A DNA stretch of 64,000 bases from Candidatus Kuenenia stuttgartensis (GCA_945865635.1 CAMBEP010000019.1:1-64000); one strand, 5' to 3'. Positions 26,793 to 36,856 are shown, counted from the first letter of the stretch. Numbers and translations are program-made. Notes: a model not told the origin generated them from the letters alone.

Positions 26793-29261
26793 ATGTTCAA
26801 GCAATCCATCATTACGTGCCTGATCCTGATCACAGCCCAGTGCACCGCTTTATTCGCGCAGAACGGCAAGAGTGAATCCGGAAATACACAGGGAAACGGC
26901 GCTGTCGAAGCCTTGTCGATTGCCGAACGAGCGGATCGAGAAGTCTTTTTTGAAACCAATATCAGGCCGATACTTATCGAAAAATGTGTAAAATGTCATA
27001 ACGAAAATAAAAAAAGCGGTGGCCTGAAACTTGTCAGCTATCAAGATCTGCTCGAGGGTGGCGATAACGGCCCTGCCATTTTACCACATGATTCAGTGAA
27101 AAGCCTCGTTTCACAGGCAATCGGTCGTACGACGCCAGATGTCGCCCCGATGCCTCCGAAAGAACCTTTGACAAAAAATCAGGTCCTCAATCTCAATCGC
27201 TGGATCGACGATGGAGCCATTTGGCCTGAAGCCAGCAAAAAACTTGTGTCCAATCCCAATAATCCCACAACCGATCAGACACACTGGTCGTTTCGCCCCC
27301 TACAAAACCAATCCATTCCAGCCGATCCATCAGGCTGGTCGCGAACGACGATCGACCACTTTGTCGCCTCTGCCTGGAATGGCCTGAAGCCAGCACCTGA
27401 CGCCGATATTTTAACCCTAGTCAGACGAATGTATTACGACCTGACAGGGCTGCCGCCTGATATCAAGGTTGTGGAGCAGATCACATCCGGAAAAAACGCG
27501 CAAATCAATCTCGATAAACTGGTGGATGACCTATTGGATTCCCCAAGATTTGGCGAGCGGTGGGCACGCCATTGGATGGATGTCGTCCGGTATGCAGATA
27601 CAGCCGGCGACAATGCAGACTATCCCGTGCCTGAAGCCCGATTCTATCGCGATTATCTGATTGATTCGTTCAATCAAGACAAACCTTTTGATCAGATGGT
27701 TCGAGAACAGATTGCTGGCGATTTATTAGCAAGGGATCTGGTTAAAAATCAAAGAAAAATGTCAGCCGCGGATCTGAAACGATATCGAGAATTGATCACA
27801 GCCACAACTTTCATTGGCCTCTCACGGCGATATGCCACTGCACCTTTTGAATTGATGCATTTGACGATTGAGGATACCATTACCACAACAGGCCAGTCGT
27901 TTCTGGGCTTGAACCTGCGGTGCGCTCGTTGTCATGATCACAAGTACGACCCGATCACCGCACGTGATTATTACGGTCTTTATGGCATTTTCAGCAGCAC
28001 AACCTATCCATTTGCAGGAAGTGAAGAATTCCAATCCAAAAAACTTCCCCGTAGCGGTTTTGTTCCTTTATTGCCACCATCACAGTCAAATGAGCTGATA
28101 GAAAAAAACAATCTCAAGATACAGCAGCTCAAATCCAAAACAACCGACTTCATCGGACCATTGACACCTGAAATTCTCAAGAAACAAGAGATGGATCGTC
28201 TTCTTGTAGAACGATATCGTCGTCTTGGAAACTTGCCCGACGATCTTGAAACAGCATATGCAATCTCGGATGGCAAGCCCCATGACGAGCCCCTTCAGCG
28301 CAAGGGCGAACCAAATCAGCCTGGCGAAGTGGTTCCGCGATCCGTTCCCAAATTTATTGCAGGAAAATTTGCACATCTGAACCCTGGCAATGAAAGTGGT
28401 CGACGCGAACTGGCTCAATGGCTTACTGATCCAGAAAATCCACTCTTGGCAAGAGTCTATGTCAATCGCCTCTGGCAACATCTTTTTGGAACCGGAATTG
28501 TCTCAACACCCAATGATTTCGGCACTCGTGGCCTTCCTCCAACACATCCGGAGCTGCTTGATTATCTGGCAGATCGATTTGTACAAAAAGGTTGGTCTAC
28601 CAAAAAACTGATTCGAGAAATTGTCAAATCAAGAGTTTATCAGCTATCGAGCCTCGACTTTCAAAATCAAACGGAATTGGACCCTGAAAATCAACAACTT
28701 TGGCGTCATAGCCGACGGCGTATGGATGCCGAATCGATAAGGGACAGTCTATTGGCTATTTCTGGTCAATTGCAACTCGAAAGGCCCGGAACGCATCCAT
28801 TTCCGCCCATTGAAAACTGGCGATGGAGCCAGCACGACCCATTTCGTGAGCGTTATGACTCTCGCCATCGAACCGTGTATCTGATGACTCAGCGATTACA
28901 GAAATATCCTTTTTTAGCGCTTTTTGATGGTCCTGATACCAATACTTCCACAGGCAGACGCACGGATTCAAGTGTCCCTCTGCAATCCTTGCATTTGGCA
29001 AACCACCCTTTTTTTCATCAACAGGCCAAAGCCGTTGCTGATCGGGTCCTAACAAAACATCGCTCTCAAACAGATAATGTGAATACCATTGAATTTCTCT
29101 GGAGGATTACATTGGGCCGCAATCCCGACGACAAAGAATTGCTACTCGCCAAAGATTTTCTCAATTCCGCTCAGGAATTCTCGACAGGTCATTCCAAATC
29201 CGCCTTAAGTTTACTGGTGCATTCACTCTTGATGAGCAATCCATTCCTCTACATCGATTAA
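26793..29261 (+). CDS. PSCyt1-DUF1549-DUF1553 exported protein
   Basis: 822 residues. A signal segment covers 5-22. The planctomycete cytochrome domain PSCyt1 has the haem motif CVKCH at 65-69 with SGGLKLVS after it. DUF1549 follows (MYYDLTGLPPDIKVV, FGERWARHWMDVVRYADTAG, and CARCHDHKYDPI as a second CxxCH). DUF1553 is at the C-terminus (RRELAQWLTDPENPLLARVY VNRLWQHLFG, RRMDAESIRDSLLAISGQL, LWRITLGRNPDDKELLLA). Two CxxCH motifs imply covalent haem and periplasmic location; the family's reaction is unknown, although polysaccharide oxidation has been proposed from context. A DUF1501 gene starts 21 bases later, the standard pairing. Confidence 0.92.
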   Translation: MFKQSIITCLILITAQCTALFAQNGKSESGNTQGNGAVEALSIAERADREVFFETNIRPILIEKCVKCHNENKKSGGLKLVSYQDLLEGGDNGPAILPHDSVKSLVSQAIGRTTPDVAPMPPKEPLTKNQVLNLNRWIDDGAIWPEASKKLVSNPNNPTTDQTHWSFRPLQNQSIPADPSGWSRTTIDHFVASAWNGLKPAPDADILTLVRRMYYDLTGLPPDIKVVEQITSGKNAQINLDKLVDDLLDSPRFGERWARHWMDVVRYADTAGDNADYPVPEARFYRDYLIDSFNQDKPFDQMVREQIAGDLLARDLVKNQRKMSAADLKRYRELITATTFIGLSRRYATAPFELMHLTIEDTITTTGQSFLGLNLRCARCHDHKYDPITARDYYGLYGIFSSTTYPFAGSEEFQSKKLPRSGFVPLLPPSQSNELIEKNNLKIQQLKSKTTDFIGPLTPEILKKQEMDRLLVERYRRLGNLPDDLETAYAISDGKPHDEPLQRKGEPNQPGEVVPRSVPKFIAGKFAHLNPGNESGRRELAQWLTDPENPLLARVYVNRLWQHLFGTGIVSTPNDFGTRGLPPTHPELLDYLADRFVQKGWSTKKLIREIVKSRVYQLSSLDFQNQTELDPENQQLWRHSRRRMDAESIRDSLLAISGQLQLERPGTHPFPPIENWRWSQHDPFRERYDSRHRTVYLMTQRLQKYPFLALFDGPDTNTSTGRRTDSSVPLQSLHLANHPFFHQQAKAVADRVLTKHRSQTDNVNTIEFLWRITLGRNPDDKELLLAKDFLNSAQEFSTGHSKSALSLLVHSLLMSNPFLYID

Positions 29262-29281
29262 TTAAAACGGGAATCCATTTC

Positions 29282-30685
29282 ATGGCCCTCACAAATTCAC
29301 ATGACCAACCCAACCTGAATCGACGTCAAATCCTAAGTGGAGCATCTGCTGCTGGACTTTGGCAAATGGCCGCTGCATTGGGAAATGCTCAGATTGTTCT
29401 GCCTCAGGCTCGTACCCACCATACTCCCAAGGCAAAACGATTCCTGATGATCTTTCTAACGGGTGGAATGTCGCACATCGATACGTTCGATCCCAAGCCT
29501 GAATTAAAGCGGCTGCATGGTAAATCTTATGATGGTTTCAATTTGCGTGGCACGTCGCAACTGCCTTTGTTGCAATCGCCTTATCAGTTTCAACAACATG
29601 GCCAGTCTGGAATATATGTTAGCGATCTCTTTAAGTGTCTTCCACATGTCATTGATGATCTCTGCATTATTCGATCCCTGAAAACAGATATCGTCGAACA
29701 CTTTCAAGCCACTTTGGCAATGCACACGGGTTCAAGCACGGTTCCCATGCCCAGTATTGGCTGTTGGCTTTCCTTTGCGTTGGGCACGGAAAACCCAAAC
29801 CTTCCCGGTTATATCGTTTTTTGCGAAAATCTGCCTTATGCCGGTGCACAGGTTTTTGATTCCAGTTTTTTACCACCAGAATTCCAAGGTGTTCGAATTG
29901 TACCTGGCCCCGAACCGATCGCAAATCTGCAATCACCTTCGACAGAAAGTCAGCCAGAAAATATCAGTCTGAAAAATCTGGAACAGAAATTTCTGGATCG
30001 ACTTAATGAGCATCATGCAATCAAAAGACCAGAAGACCCTCGTCTGAAAGGGCGAATGAATAACAATCAGGTTGCTCGTGGACTTCAAAAACAGGCTCCG
30101 GAAGCGTTGGATCTGAACCAGGAAACGGATCAGACCTTAACCAGATATGGACTAAAACGCGGCGATCAGAAATCCTTCTCTGCGCAATGTCTGATGGCTC
30201 GTCGACTACTTGAACGAGGTGTTCGCTGTGTCGAGATTATTGACACGGGGGCCAGTAATAATTGGGACAGTCATGGCAACATGGCAGACCATCGCCCCAA
30301 GGCTCTGAGGGTTGATCAGTCCATCACGGCTCTGCTAAAGGATATCAAGGCCCGAGGCCTTTGGGATGATACACTGATTGCAATTTGTACGGAGTTTGGA
30401 AGAACCCCCTGGGGTGACGGTGCAAACTCACCTGGAAGAAACCATCTTGCAAGCGCTTTTACCTGCATTTTGGCTGGCGGAGGCGTCAAAGGCGGCATGG
30501 TTCATGGAACGACTGACGACATTGGCGCCCATGTGGTGAATGATCTCGTGCATGTTCACGATTACCATGCAACAATCCTCCATCTCATGGGTCTGGATCA
30601 CAAAAAATTGACATATCGCTATGCAGGGCGTGATTTCAGGCTAACCGATGTGGCAGGAAATGTTGTTCAACCGATTCTGGCCTGA
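29282..30685 (+). CDS. DUF1501 domain protein, Tat-exported
   Basis: 467 residues. The start follows the DUF1553 stop by 20 bases. The N-terminus reads NLNRRQILSGASAAGLWQMA, a twin-arginine-type signal. Family landmarks are FLMIFLTGGMSHIDTFDPKP (res ~54-73), IRSLKTDIVEHFQATLAMHT, GASNNWDSHGNMADHRPKAL, AICTEFGRTPWG and GRNHLASAFTCILAGGG. The fold is predicted to be alkaline-phosphatase/sulfatase-like with Asp/His metal sites; no activity is proven. It should work in the periplasm with the upstream PSCyt1-DUF1549-DUF1553 protein. It is convergent with a DNA glycosylase gene 22 bases away. Confidence 0.91.
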   Translation: MALTNSHDQPNLNRRQILSGASAAGLWQMAAALGNAQIVLPQARTHHTPKAKRFLMIFLTGGMSHIDTFDPKPELKRLHGKSYDGFNLRGTSQLPLLQSPYQFQQHGQSGIYVSDLFKCLPHVIDDLCIIRSLKTDIVEHFQATLAMHTGSSTVPMPSIGCWLSFALGTENPNLPGYIVFCENLPYAGAQVFDSSFLPPEFQGVRIVPGPEPIANLQSPSTESQPENISLKNLEQKFLDRLNEHHAIKRPEDPRLKGRMNNNQVARGLQKQAPEALDLNQETDQTLTRYGLKRGDQKSFSAQCLMARRLLERGVRCVEIIDTGASNNWDSHGNMADHRPKALRVDQSITALLKDIKARGLWDDTLIAICTEFGRTPWGDGANSPGRNHLASAFTCILAGGGVKGGMVHGTTDDIGAHVVNDLVHVHDYHATILHLMGLDHKKLTYRYAGRDFRLTDVAGNVVQPILA

Positions 30686-30707
30686 TTGTATTTGTCAGGA
30701 ATACGGT

Positions 30708-31322
30708 TTAATCAAACATTCTCCACAGATACCATGATGCAATCGATCGATAAGGCTTCCATGGGTGTGTCAAGCGTTCGCAGTCAGAAGGTTTAGGATG
30801 TTCTGCCAATTCAAAATGCTGCTTCAACCCTTCTTTGATACCAAGGTCGGCCACCGGTAAAATGTCTGGTCGATTCAAGGAGAAGATCAAAAACATTTCC
30901 GCAGTCCAGCGACCGATCCCTTTGACTTCCATCAGGATTTTAATAATGTCGTCATCATTAAGTTGATGAATCTGTGATAAATCCAGTTCTCCACTTCCAA
31001 CCATATCCAAAAGACTCAATAAATAATTGCGTTTCTGCTGCGATACGCCACAAGACTGAAGAAAAGAGCTATCCAATCGACCAATGGAAACTGGTGTCCA
31101 TGGGTCAGGAATCACAGTCGCAATACGGTCAAATATGGTTTTGGCTGACTTCGACGATATTTGTTGTGAAATAATGGCTTGCACCAATGTTTTCAAATAA
31201 TCCTCTGAAGGTCTCAATTGGCATGGTCCAACTTTGTCAATCAGCATGGATAACTTTGGGTCAGACATCTTTAAATGGTCAATGGCATTAGACCAAATTG
31301 TTTGTTGCTTTTTTTGAGGCAT
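30708..31322 (-). CDS. DNA-3-methyladenine glycosylase (AlkA-like, HhH-GPD)
   Basis: 204 residues, cytoplasmic. Residues ~42-65 (YLKTLVQAIISQQISSKSAK) are the start of the HhH-GPD domain, the helix-hairpin-helix is MEVKGIGRWTAEMF (131-144), and the catalytic aspartate lies in LPVADLG (D159). The length matches short AlkA/MAG-type glycosylases without the E. coli AlkA N-terminal domain. It removes alkylated purines in base excision repair. Oddly for a repair gene, it begins four bases after the NHL-protein stop at the end of a sulfatase operon, so it is probably co-transcribed with genes for extracellular polymer degradation. Confidence 0.9.
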   Translation of the reverse strand: MPQKKQQTIWSNAIDHLKMSDPKLSMLIDKVGPCQLRPSEDYLKTLVQAIISQQISSKSAKTIFDRIATVIPDPWTPVSIGRLDSSFLQSCGVSQQKRNYLLSLLDMVGSGELDLSQIHQLNDDDIIKILMEVKGIGRWTAEMFLIFSLNRPDILPVADLGIKEGLKQHFELAEHPKPSDCERLTHPWKPYRSIASWYLWRMFD

Positions 31323-31326
31323 CGGC

Positions 31327-32418
31327 TTATTTCTCGATTTTCAGGATGCGATGATTATAGCTGTCGGTAATGATGATTTGCCCATTCGGCAATTCAAAGA
31401 GACCATGAGGTCGATTCAATTGTGCTTTTGTAGGTGGTCCATTCAAGCCTCCTGTTCCAGCGATTCCAGTACCTGCAAGAATTTCGACGCGATCTGCTCT
31501 TGGGTCATAACGTAGGACCTGGTGGTTTTCGGCATCGGCTATTAAAACACGATTATTACGGTCTATTTGAATGTGTTTAGGGCCATTCATTTCAAAACTG
31601 AGGGCAGGGCCAGATTCTTGGGTACGCCCCTTCTTGCCTGATTCATTGACGACCGTTCGAATTTTGCCATCAGAATTGACAACCCGCAAGGCATTTCCGC
31701 CTCGCTCCAGAATATAAAGGTTGCCAGCACGGTCTACGACAACAGCTCGGGGATCAATCAGTGGCTCTTGAATTGCAATACCGCCATTGACTGGCTTTCC
31801 ACGCTTTCCATTTCCAGCAGCGCGACGTATCATACCGGTTTCTAAATCCAAAACCCTTATACAATAGTTGTGAAGGTCTGCCATATACAAGTGCCGGCCT
31901 TCAGGATCTAGTGCCACACAATAAATGCCACCCAAACTGGCTTTCATGGCATCATTACCATCGCCTGAAAAGCCTTTTAGGCCTGTACCTGCAATGGTAG
32001 AGACAGTTTTTGTTGCGGCTTGATACTTTCTAATGACACAATTCCATGTGTCAGCAATATAAATGTCACCAGTTACCGGATGAATTGCAATGTTATGGAT
32101 CCCATCAAATCTGGCATCCAATGCATTCTGGTTACCCCCAACGGGCTTGCCCTTCGTTCCAGTTCCGGCCAGTACAGTCACTTTGCCGGAGCTCTCCAGG
32201 CGAAGTATCCGTTGACCTTCCTCCATTTCTGCAATGATCAGCCCGCCCTGTGGATCGGCCTCCGTATAAAACGGCTCTTTTAATTTGACGGATCGAGCAT
32301 CGCATGGTGGCTCAGAAGAGCCACCACCTGCCACAAGCACGAGTTGATCCGCCTGAATCGTAGGGATTCCCATGATACTGATTATGGCGAATATTCTGAA
32401 TATCTGAGACATTTTCAC
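31327..32418 (-). CDS. Exported NHL-repeat beta-propeller protein
   Basis: 363 residues with a signal peptide (res ~5-23, ending ..IQADQ). At least five NHL-type blades recur: ARFDGIHNIAIHPVTGDIYI followed by ADTWNCVIRKY, YCVALDPEGRHLYMADLHNY, DPRAVVVDRAGNLYILERGG, PKHIQIDRNNRVLIADAENH and RPHGLFELPNGQIIITDSYN. Each ends in the I..D...N.I/V...  pattern of the family, interleaved with AGTG turns. Six-bladed NHL propellers bind proteins, RNA or ligands; an exported one beside sulfatases may bind glycans or have a lactonase-like role, but no catalytic residues are evident. It lies six bases after the sulfatase stop and four before the glycosylase gene. Confidence 0.88.
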   Translation of the reverse strand: MKMSQIFRIFAIISIMGIPTIQADQLVLVAGGGSSEPPCDARSVKLKEPFYTEADPQGGLIIAEMEEGQRILRLESSGKVTVLAGTGTKGKPVGGNQNALDARFDGIHNIAIHPVTGDIYIADTWNCVIRKYQAATKTVSTIAGTGLKGFSGDGNDAMKASLGGIYCVALDPEGRHLYMADLHNYCIRVLDLETGMIRRAAGNGKRGKPVNGGIAIQEPLIDPRAVVVDRAGNLYILERGGNALRVVNSDGKIRTVVNESGKKGRTQESGPALSFEMNGPKHIQIDRNNRVLIADAENHQVLRYDPRADRVEILAGTGIAGTGGLNGPPTKAQLNRPHGLFELPNGQIIITDSYNHRILKIEK

Positions 32419-32424
32419 TTTCTC

Positions 32425-33789
32425 TTATTTGGATGACTGCCAAGGGATTTGGCCGCCCCGCTGGATATGAAGTTGCAATCGGTCGATCAATTCCCGTTTT
32501 TTCACAGCGTGTGAATTCGATAAATCTTTGGTTTCAAACGGATCGTTATCGAGATTAAACAGATGGGCATTTTCAAAAGGTGTATTTAAGACAAGTTTCC
32601 ATTCGCCTGCACGAATGGCTTCTATCGTCTTACCTGCATAGAGTGGCCCACCTTCCCGCCTGACAAAATATAATTCGCGGTTCGGGAGCGAACCAATATT
32701 GGAGGGATGAAAAAGTGATGGAACCAAGCTCTGGCCTTGAAAACTATGCTTGGTTAAATCGCCACCACACAACTGTAGCAATGTGGGGAACCAGTCAAAA
32801 GTCGCAGCGGGCAACTGGGTTTGTAATCCTGATGGTATATGATCAGGCCATTGTGCGCCACAGACGACTCGGAGGCCGCCCTCAAAGGTTTGGCCCTTTG
32901 TTCCGCGCCATGGTCCATTGTCGGCAGAATGACTGATTTGTCCGCCATTATCGGATGTGAATACAATCAGAGTTTTCTTATTGATCCCCGAACGTTTTAC
33001 GGATTCGATGACTTGGCCTATTCCGTTATCCATTTGTTCGATGAGGGCGACTAGAGAAGCACGTTTTTGAGATAATTCAGGACGGTTTTTACGCACACTC
33101 TCCAACCACTGCTCTCCTGGCTCGATCGGGTCGTGTGGAGCATTATAGGCTAGATAAAGGAAGAATGGCTTATCAGATTTCGTTAAATATTCTACTTCAT
33201 CCAAAGCCCATGAGGTGAATAAGTCGGTTGCATGCCCTTTGGGTTGTATTTCCTGAAGGTTGTGACGCATCCAATTCTTGCCACCTCTCAGATGCGTCAG
33301 GTAATCATCCATCATATCGCCCAGAAAGCCATGAAATCTCTCAAAACCACGATGATTTGGCAAGTTGGGAGTATCGTATCCTAAATGCCATTTGCCAATC
33401 ATAGAGGTTTGATAGCCGAGTTTTTTCAATTCAGCAGGTAATAGGGAAACGTCAGGTCTGAGATAGCCCCAACTCTCTTTTGCGTTTTGGCGTAATACGC
33501 CTGGGACACCAGCCATGTCAGGATATAGGCCTGTCATGAGTGCTGCCCGGGTTGGCGAACAGACGGGTGAATTGGCATAGAAATTTGTGAATGAAACGCC
33601 CTGGCGAAATATGCTGTCGATATTGGGAGTTTCAACACCATTCAGGTGTTTGCCATAAAACGAAATGTCATGACGGCCAAGATCGTCTGCCATGATAAAA
33701 ATGATATTCGGGCGATCATCCGCCATGAGCGAGCAAGTCATGGCGACGTAAGCGACCATTAGTTTCCAGGGAAATCTGTAGATCATCAT
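32425..33789 (-). CDS. Sulfatase (type I, Cys-dependent), exported
   Basis: 454 residues; signal peptide in residues 5-23. The metal site begins with IMADDLG (D35, D36) and the formylglycine motif is CSPTR with C77. Other type I landmarks: GYQTSMIGKWHLGYD (K and H of the active site), FLYLAYNAPHDPIEPG, VIESVKRSGINKKTLIVFTS and DNGGQ. It hydrolyses sulfate esters of carbohydrates or other polymers after C77 is converted to formylglycine. Its ATG overlaps the stop of the upstream sulfatase by four bases (ATGA), showing translational coupling. Substrate class cannot be read from the sequence. Confidence 0.93.
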   Translation of the reverse strand: MMIYRFPWKLMVAYVAMTCSLMADDRPNIIFIMADDLGRHDISFYGKHLNGVETPNIDSIFRQGVSFTNFYANSPVCSPTRAALMTGLYPDMAGVPGVLRQNAKESWGYLRPDVSLLPAELKKLGYQTSMIGKWHLGYDTPNLPNHRGFERFHGFLGDMMDDYLTHLRGGKNWMRHNLQEIQPKGHATDLFTSWALDEVEYLTKSDKPFFLYLAYNAPHDPIEPGEQWLESVRKNRPELSQKRASLVALIEQMDNGIGQVIESVKRSGINKKTLIVFTSDNGGQISHSADNGPWRGTKGQTFEGGLRVVCGAQWPDHIPSGLQTQLPAATFDWFPTLLQLCGGDLTKHSFQGQSLVPSLFHPSNIGSLPNRELYFVRREGGPLYAGKTIEAIRAGEWKLVLNTPFENAHLFNLDNDPFETKDLSNSHAVKKRELIDRLQLHIQRGGQIPWQSSK

Positions 33790-35267
33790 TTTTGTTTCAC
33801 CTGATAATCAGGATTCTTTCTTGGTTCTTTGGCCTTGACATCATGTTTCCATTCCTGAAGGCGCAATTTCAATTCCATTGCCAGATCCAATTCCGCATGA
33901 ACAATATTGCTTGTTTCATAAGGATCTCTGATTAAGTCATAGAGTTCCGTTTTCTGGTCTTCAGCGTAATGAAGCAATTTGTAGTTTTTGTGAATGATAC
34001 AAGAAACAGGTTCAGTGGTCTCATAATAGTGGGGATAATGAAAATAAAGTGGCCGATCTGGCCACTCAGCTTCGGCTGAGCTGATCATAGGTAAGAGATT
34101 GATTCCATCATGGTGGTCTTTGGGTTCCTTTTCTTGATATCCAGCGATATTCAAGAGTGTATGATGCAAGTCGGTTGTAACAACACGCTGATTCATGATA
34201 CAGCCTGATTTGGGTGCAAAAGGTAATTTCATCAATAATGGAACGCGAATGCCACCTTCATAAAGAGAGCCTTTGCCACTTCTTAAAGGGTTATTTGTAG
34301 TCACTATTTTATTTCGACCTTTGGTGTCGCCGAGGTAGCCGCCGTTGTCGGATGTAAACAGGATCATGGTCTGATCAAACTTGCTGTTTTTCTTGAGATG
34401 TTCAAAAATCCGGCCAATGTTTGTGTCAAGGTTTTCAATCATGGCAGCATAAGTTGGGTTTTGATGATTGTATTCAGGTCGAATTTTCTGTCGATATTTT
34501 TCAGTCAATAATTCTGGGGCTTCAATCGGTGTATGGGGTGCATAATGGGCAAGGTATAGGAAAAATGGCTGATCATTGGCCTGATCGATTACTTCTAAGG
34601 CTTTGTTTGTCAGTTGATCGGTCAAGTAATCGCCGGTCTTGCCAAAAGTTAATCCAGGAATATAGCGATACTCACCACCAAAACGCTTGTCATTTTTAAA
34701 TGGCCAGAAAAAAGTGGCAGGTGCTCCCCAGCGGGTACCACCAATATTGATATCGAAACCTTGGGTTTCAGGAGCTTGATCGGTATCGCCCAAATGCCAT
34801 TTCCCGATTGATGCAGTCCGATAGCCAATGGAACTTAGTTTTTCGGCAAGGGTCTGATATTTTAGAGGTAGATGATCAAGCGATTCACCGGGAATCAATT
34901 TCTGAAGGTTGTCAGGCTTTCGAGCGCCTTCGGACCAGATTGTGATTCCTAGACGTGCGGGATGTAGTCCAGTCATTAGGGCGGCGCGGGTCGGCGAGCA
35001 TACAGGCGATGCGGAATAGGCGTTTGTAAACCGGATGGAATTGTGGGCGAATTGGTCAAGAATGGGCGTTTCATGGAGATCGGCGCCATAGCAGCCGAGG
35101 TCAGACCATCCAAGATCGTCGGCAATAATGACCAGGATATTGGGCTTTACGATGGATTTGGCTTGTATCTTCTGGAGGTTATTGAATGCAGAGACGAAAA
35201 TGCAGATTTGTAGAAAAAGCATTCGTAGAGTTGCAGGACGCATTGAATCATTATAGACAACTCTCAT
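33786..35267 (-). CDS. Sulfatase (type I, Cys-dependent), exported
   Basis: 493 residues. The ATG at 35267 overlaps the preceding gene's stop (ATGA), which fixes the start; a signal segment covers ~12-29. Metal ligands are in IIADDLGWSD (D50, D51), and the formylglycine motif is CSPTR (C90). Further motifs: GYRTASIGKWHLGD, FLYLAHYAPHTPIEAP, ENLDTNIGRIFEHLKK and MILFTSDNGGYLGDTKG. It resembles N-acetylgalactosamine/arylsulfatase A-type enzymes in layout. It is the middle of three coupled sulfatase genes and probably acts on the same sulfated polysaccharide as its neighbours. Confidence 0.93.
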   Translation of the reverse strand: MRVVYNDSMRPATLRMLFLQICIFVSAFNNLQKIQAKSIVKPNILVIIADDLGWSDLGCYGADLHETPILDQFAHNSIRFTNAYSASPVCSPTRAALMTGLHPARLGITIWSEGARKPDNLQKLIPGESLDHLPLKYQTLAEKLSSIGYRTASIGKWHLGDTDQAPETQGFDINIGGTRWGAPATFFWPFKNDKRFGGEYRYIPGLTFGKTGDYLTDQLTNKALEVIDQANDQPFFLYLAHYAPHTPIEAPELLTEKYRQKIRPEYNHQNPTYAAMIENLDTNIGRIFEHLKKNSKFDQTMILFTSDNGGYLGDTKGRNKIVTTNNPLRSGKGSLYEGGIRVPLLMKLPFAPKSGCIMNQRVVTTDLHHTLLNIAGYQEKEPKDHHDGINLLPMISSAEAEWPDRPLYFHYPHYYETTEPVSCIIHKNYKLLHYAEDQKTELYDLIRDPYETSNIVHAELDLAMELKLRLQEWKHDVKAKEPRKNPDYQVKQK

Positions 35268-36856
35268 TTTACGCTTTTACCTTTAGAAGGAATTTCTAAA
35301 TAAGATTTGACATCGGGAGTTAATTCGGGATGAATCTCAGGAAGCTCAGCTTTGGGATCGATCTTTTTAAGTTCCCAGTAGATTCCGTCAGGTCTGTTTT
35401 CGATCAAGCGAGAAACGCTTCCCGGAGCTGGATCAGCATTTCTGACGGGCAACCATTGAGCCAAGTCGGCTTTAATATCATTCATTTTAATGTCGCCGGC
35501 AAGATTAAACCATTCGTTTGGGTCTTTCTGTTCGTCATAGAGTTCTTCAGATTTGTCAGAATAACGGATGTATCGCCATTTTAATGTTCTGACGGAATGA
35601 TTATTTTGCCCATGAGTGGTCAGAGCTGGTCTAAATCGTGGTGTCGCCGCATGTTGTAATTGTGGGAGCAGGCTTAAGCCTTCGAGGTGGTTGCGAATCG
35701 GTAATTTGGCAAGTTCGAGGAGTGTGGGGTAAACATCGAGCAGTTCGACAGGTTCGTTGCATTTTGAGCCGGGTGTGATACCGGGACCCGACCAGATTAA
35801 CGGAACCCTTGTGGATCGCTCCCATAAGGTATTTTTCCCAGTGATACCTTTTTCGCCCAGATGCCATCCGTGGTCAGACCATAAAACGATGATTGTATTC
35901 TGATGAAAACTTTGTTGATCGAGGGCATCAAGCAAGCGGCCCAGTTGGGCGTCCATGAAGCTGATACTGGCGAGATAGCTGCGAACAAGGTTCTTCCATT
36001 GATTCTCACGTTGGAGCCATGCCAGCCTGGGTTCAGGAAGGGACCAGTGAAGGTAATCGGCAAATTTTGGCAAATCGGATCGATCATCGGCTTTGACAGG
36101 TGGCAGATGTAATTGATTTTCAGGATAGAGATCAAACCATTTTTGTGGAGTAAAACATGGCACGTGGGGGCGACGAAATCCGACCCCGAGGAAGAATGGC
36201 TGAGGCATATCAGAGTTCAATTGCTGGATGGCCCAGTCGGCCACTTTGTAGTCTTCCAGTGAGGAATCTTTTGAGGGAAAAATGCCCCAGTCGACAGCGG
36301 TCATGAGGGATGGAGTCTTGACGAACTTTACAGGTGGAAATGGCCCGTGCGAGCCATGATGCCCCCAAAGGTCAAATTCTGTGCCGGGTTTTCTGCCGTC
36401 AGGTTCTGGATAGGCATCGTGCCAGATTTTTCCAGTTGTGCGGGTTTGATATCCTCCAGCTACAAGTGCCTGGGGCAGGCTAACGACATCTTTGAAACCG
36501 GGCACGTTGCGGACGCTTGGTTCCAAGGCATAGATACCGGTTGTGGAGGGCCTTAGGCCTGTCAAAAGGCTGGTTCTTGAGGGGTTGCATAGTGGCGACT
36601 GGCAGTGGGCGTTGGTAAAAACGGTTCCCCGGCTTGCGAGACGGTTGAAGTTTGGCGTTTTGACCTGTGGGTGGCCACTGAGGGGTTCGACCCAGTCGTT
36701 AAGATCATCCACAGCGACCATCACGATATTCGGGCTTTTCTGTGGCAAAACGGCCTGATCAGCAGCAAGACTCTTACAAAGACTGAAAATGGATGATATT
36801 GTGAGGACTGTGAATAATAAAATCAGATGTTTTATAGGGAGGGAGTGTGCAAGCAT
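35264..36856 (-). CDS. Sulfatase, iduronate-2-sulfatase-like, exported
   Basis: 530 residues; signal segment at 8-31. The metal site is AVDDLNDW (D50, D51), followed by GHPQVKTPNFNRLASRGTVF and NAHCQSPLCNPSR (formylglycine Cys C90), then TSLLTGLRPSTTGIY. This VDDLNDW/CNPSR combination is that of the iduronate-2-sulfatase-like branch. Later motifs are GVGFRRPHVPCFTPQKWFDL and IVLWSDHGWHLGEKG. It is the first gene of a five-gene minus-strand operon (three sulfatases, NHL protein, DNA glycosylase). Iduronate specificity itself is not implied; the branch covers many uronate or deoxy-sugar sulfates. Confidence 0.92.
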   Translation of the reverse strand: MLAHSLPIKHLILLFTVLTISSIFSLCKSLAADQAVLPQKSPNIVMVAVDDLNDWVEPLSGHPQVKTPNFNRLASRGTVFTNAHCQSPLCNPSRTSLLTGLRPSTTGIYALEPSVRNVPGFKDVVSLPQALVAGGYQTRTTGKIWHDAYPEPDGRKPGTEFDLWGHHGSHGPFPPVKFVKTPSLMTAVDWGIFPSKDSSLEDYKVADWAIQQLNSDMPQPFFLGVGFRRPHVPCFTPQKWFDLYPENQLHLPPVKADDRSDLPKFADYLHWSLPEPRLAWLQRENQWKNLVRSYLASISFMDAQLGRLLDALDQQSFHQNTIIVLWSDHGWHLGEKGITGKNTLWERSTRVPLIWSGPGITPGSKCNEPVELLDVYPTLLELAKLPIRNHLEGLSLLPQLQHAATPRFRPALTTHGQNNHSVRTLKWRYIRYSDKSEELYDEQKDPNEWFNLAGDIKMNDIKADLAQWLPVRNADPAPGSVSRLIENRPDGIYWELKKIDPKAELPEIHPELTPDVKSYLEIPSKGKSVK

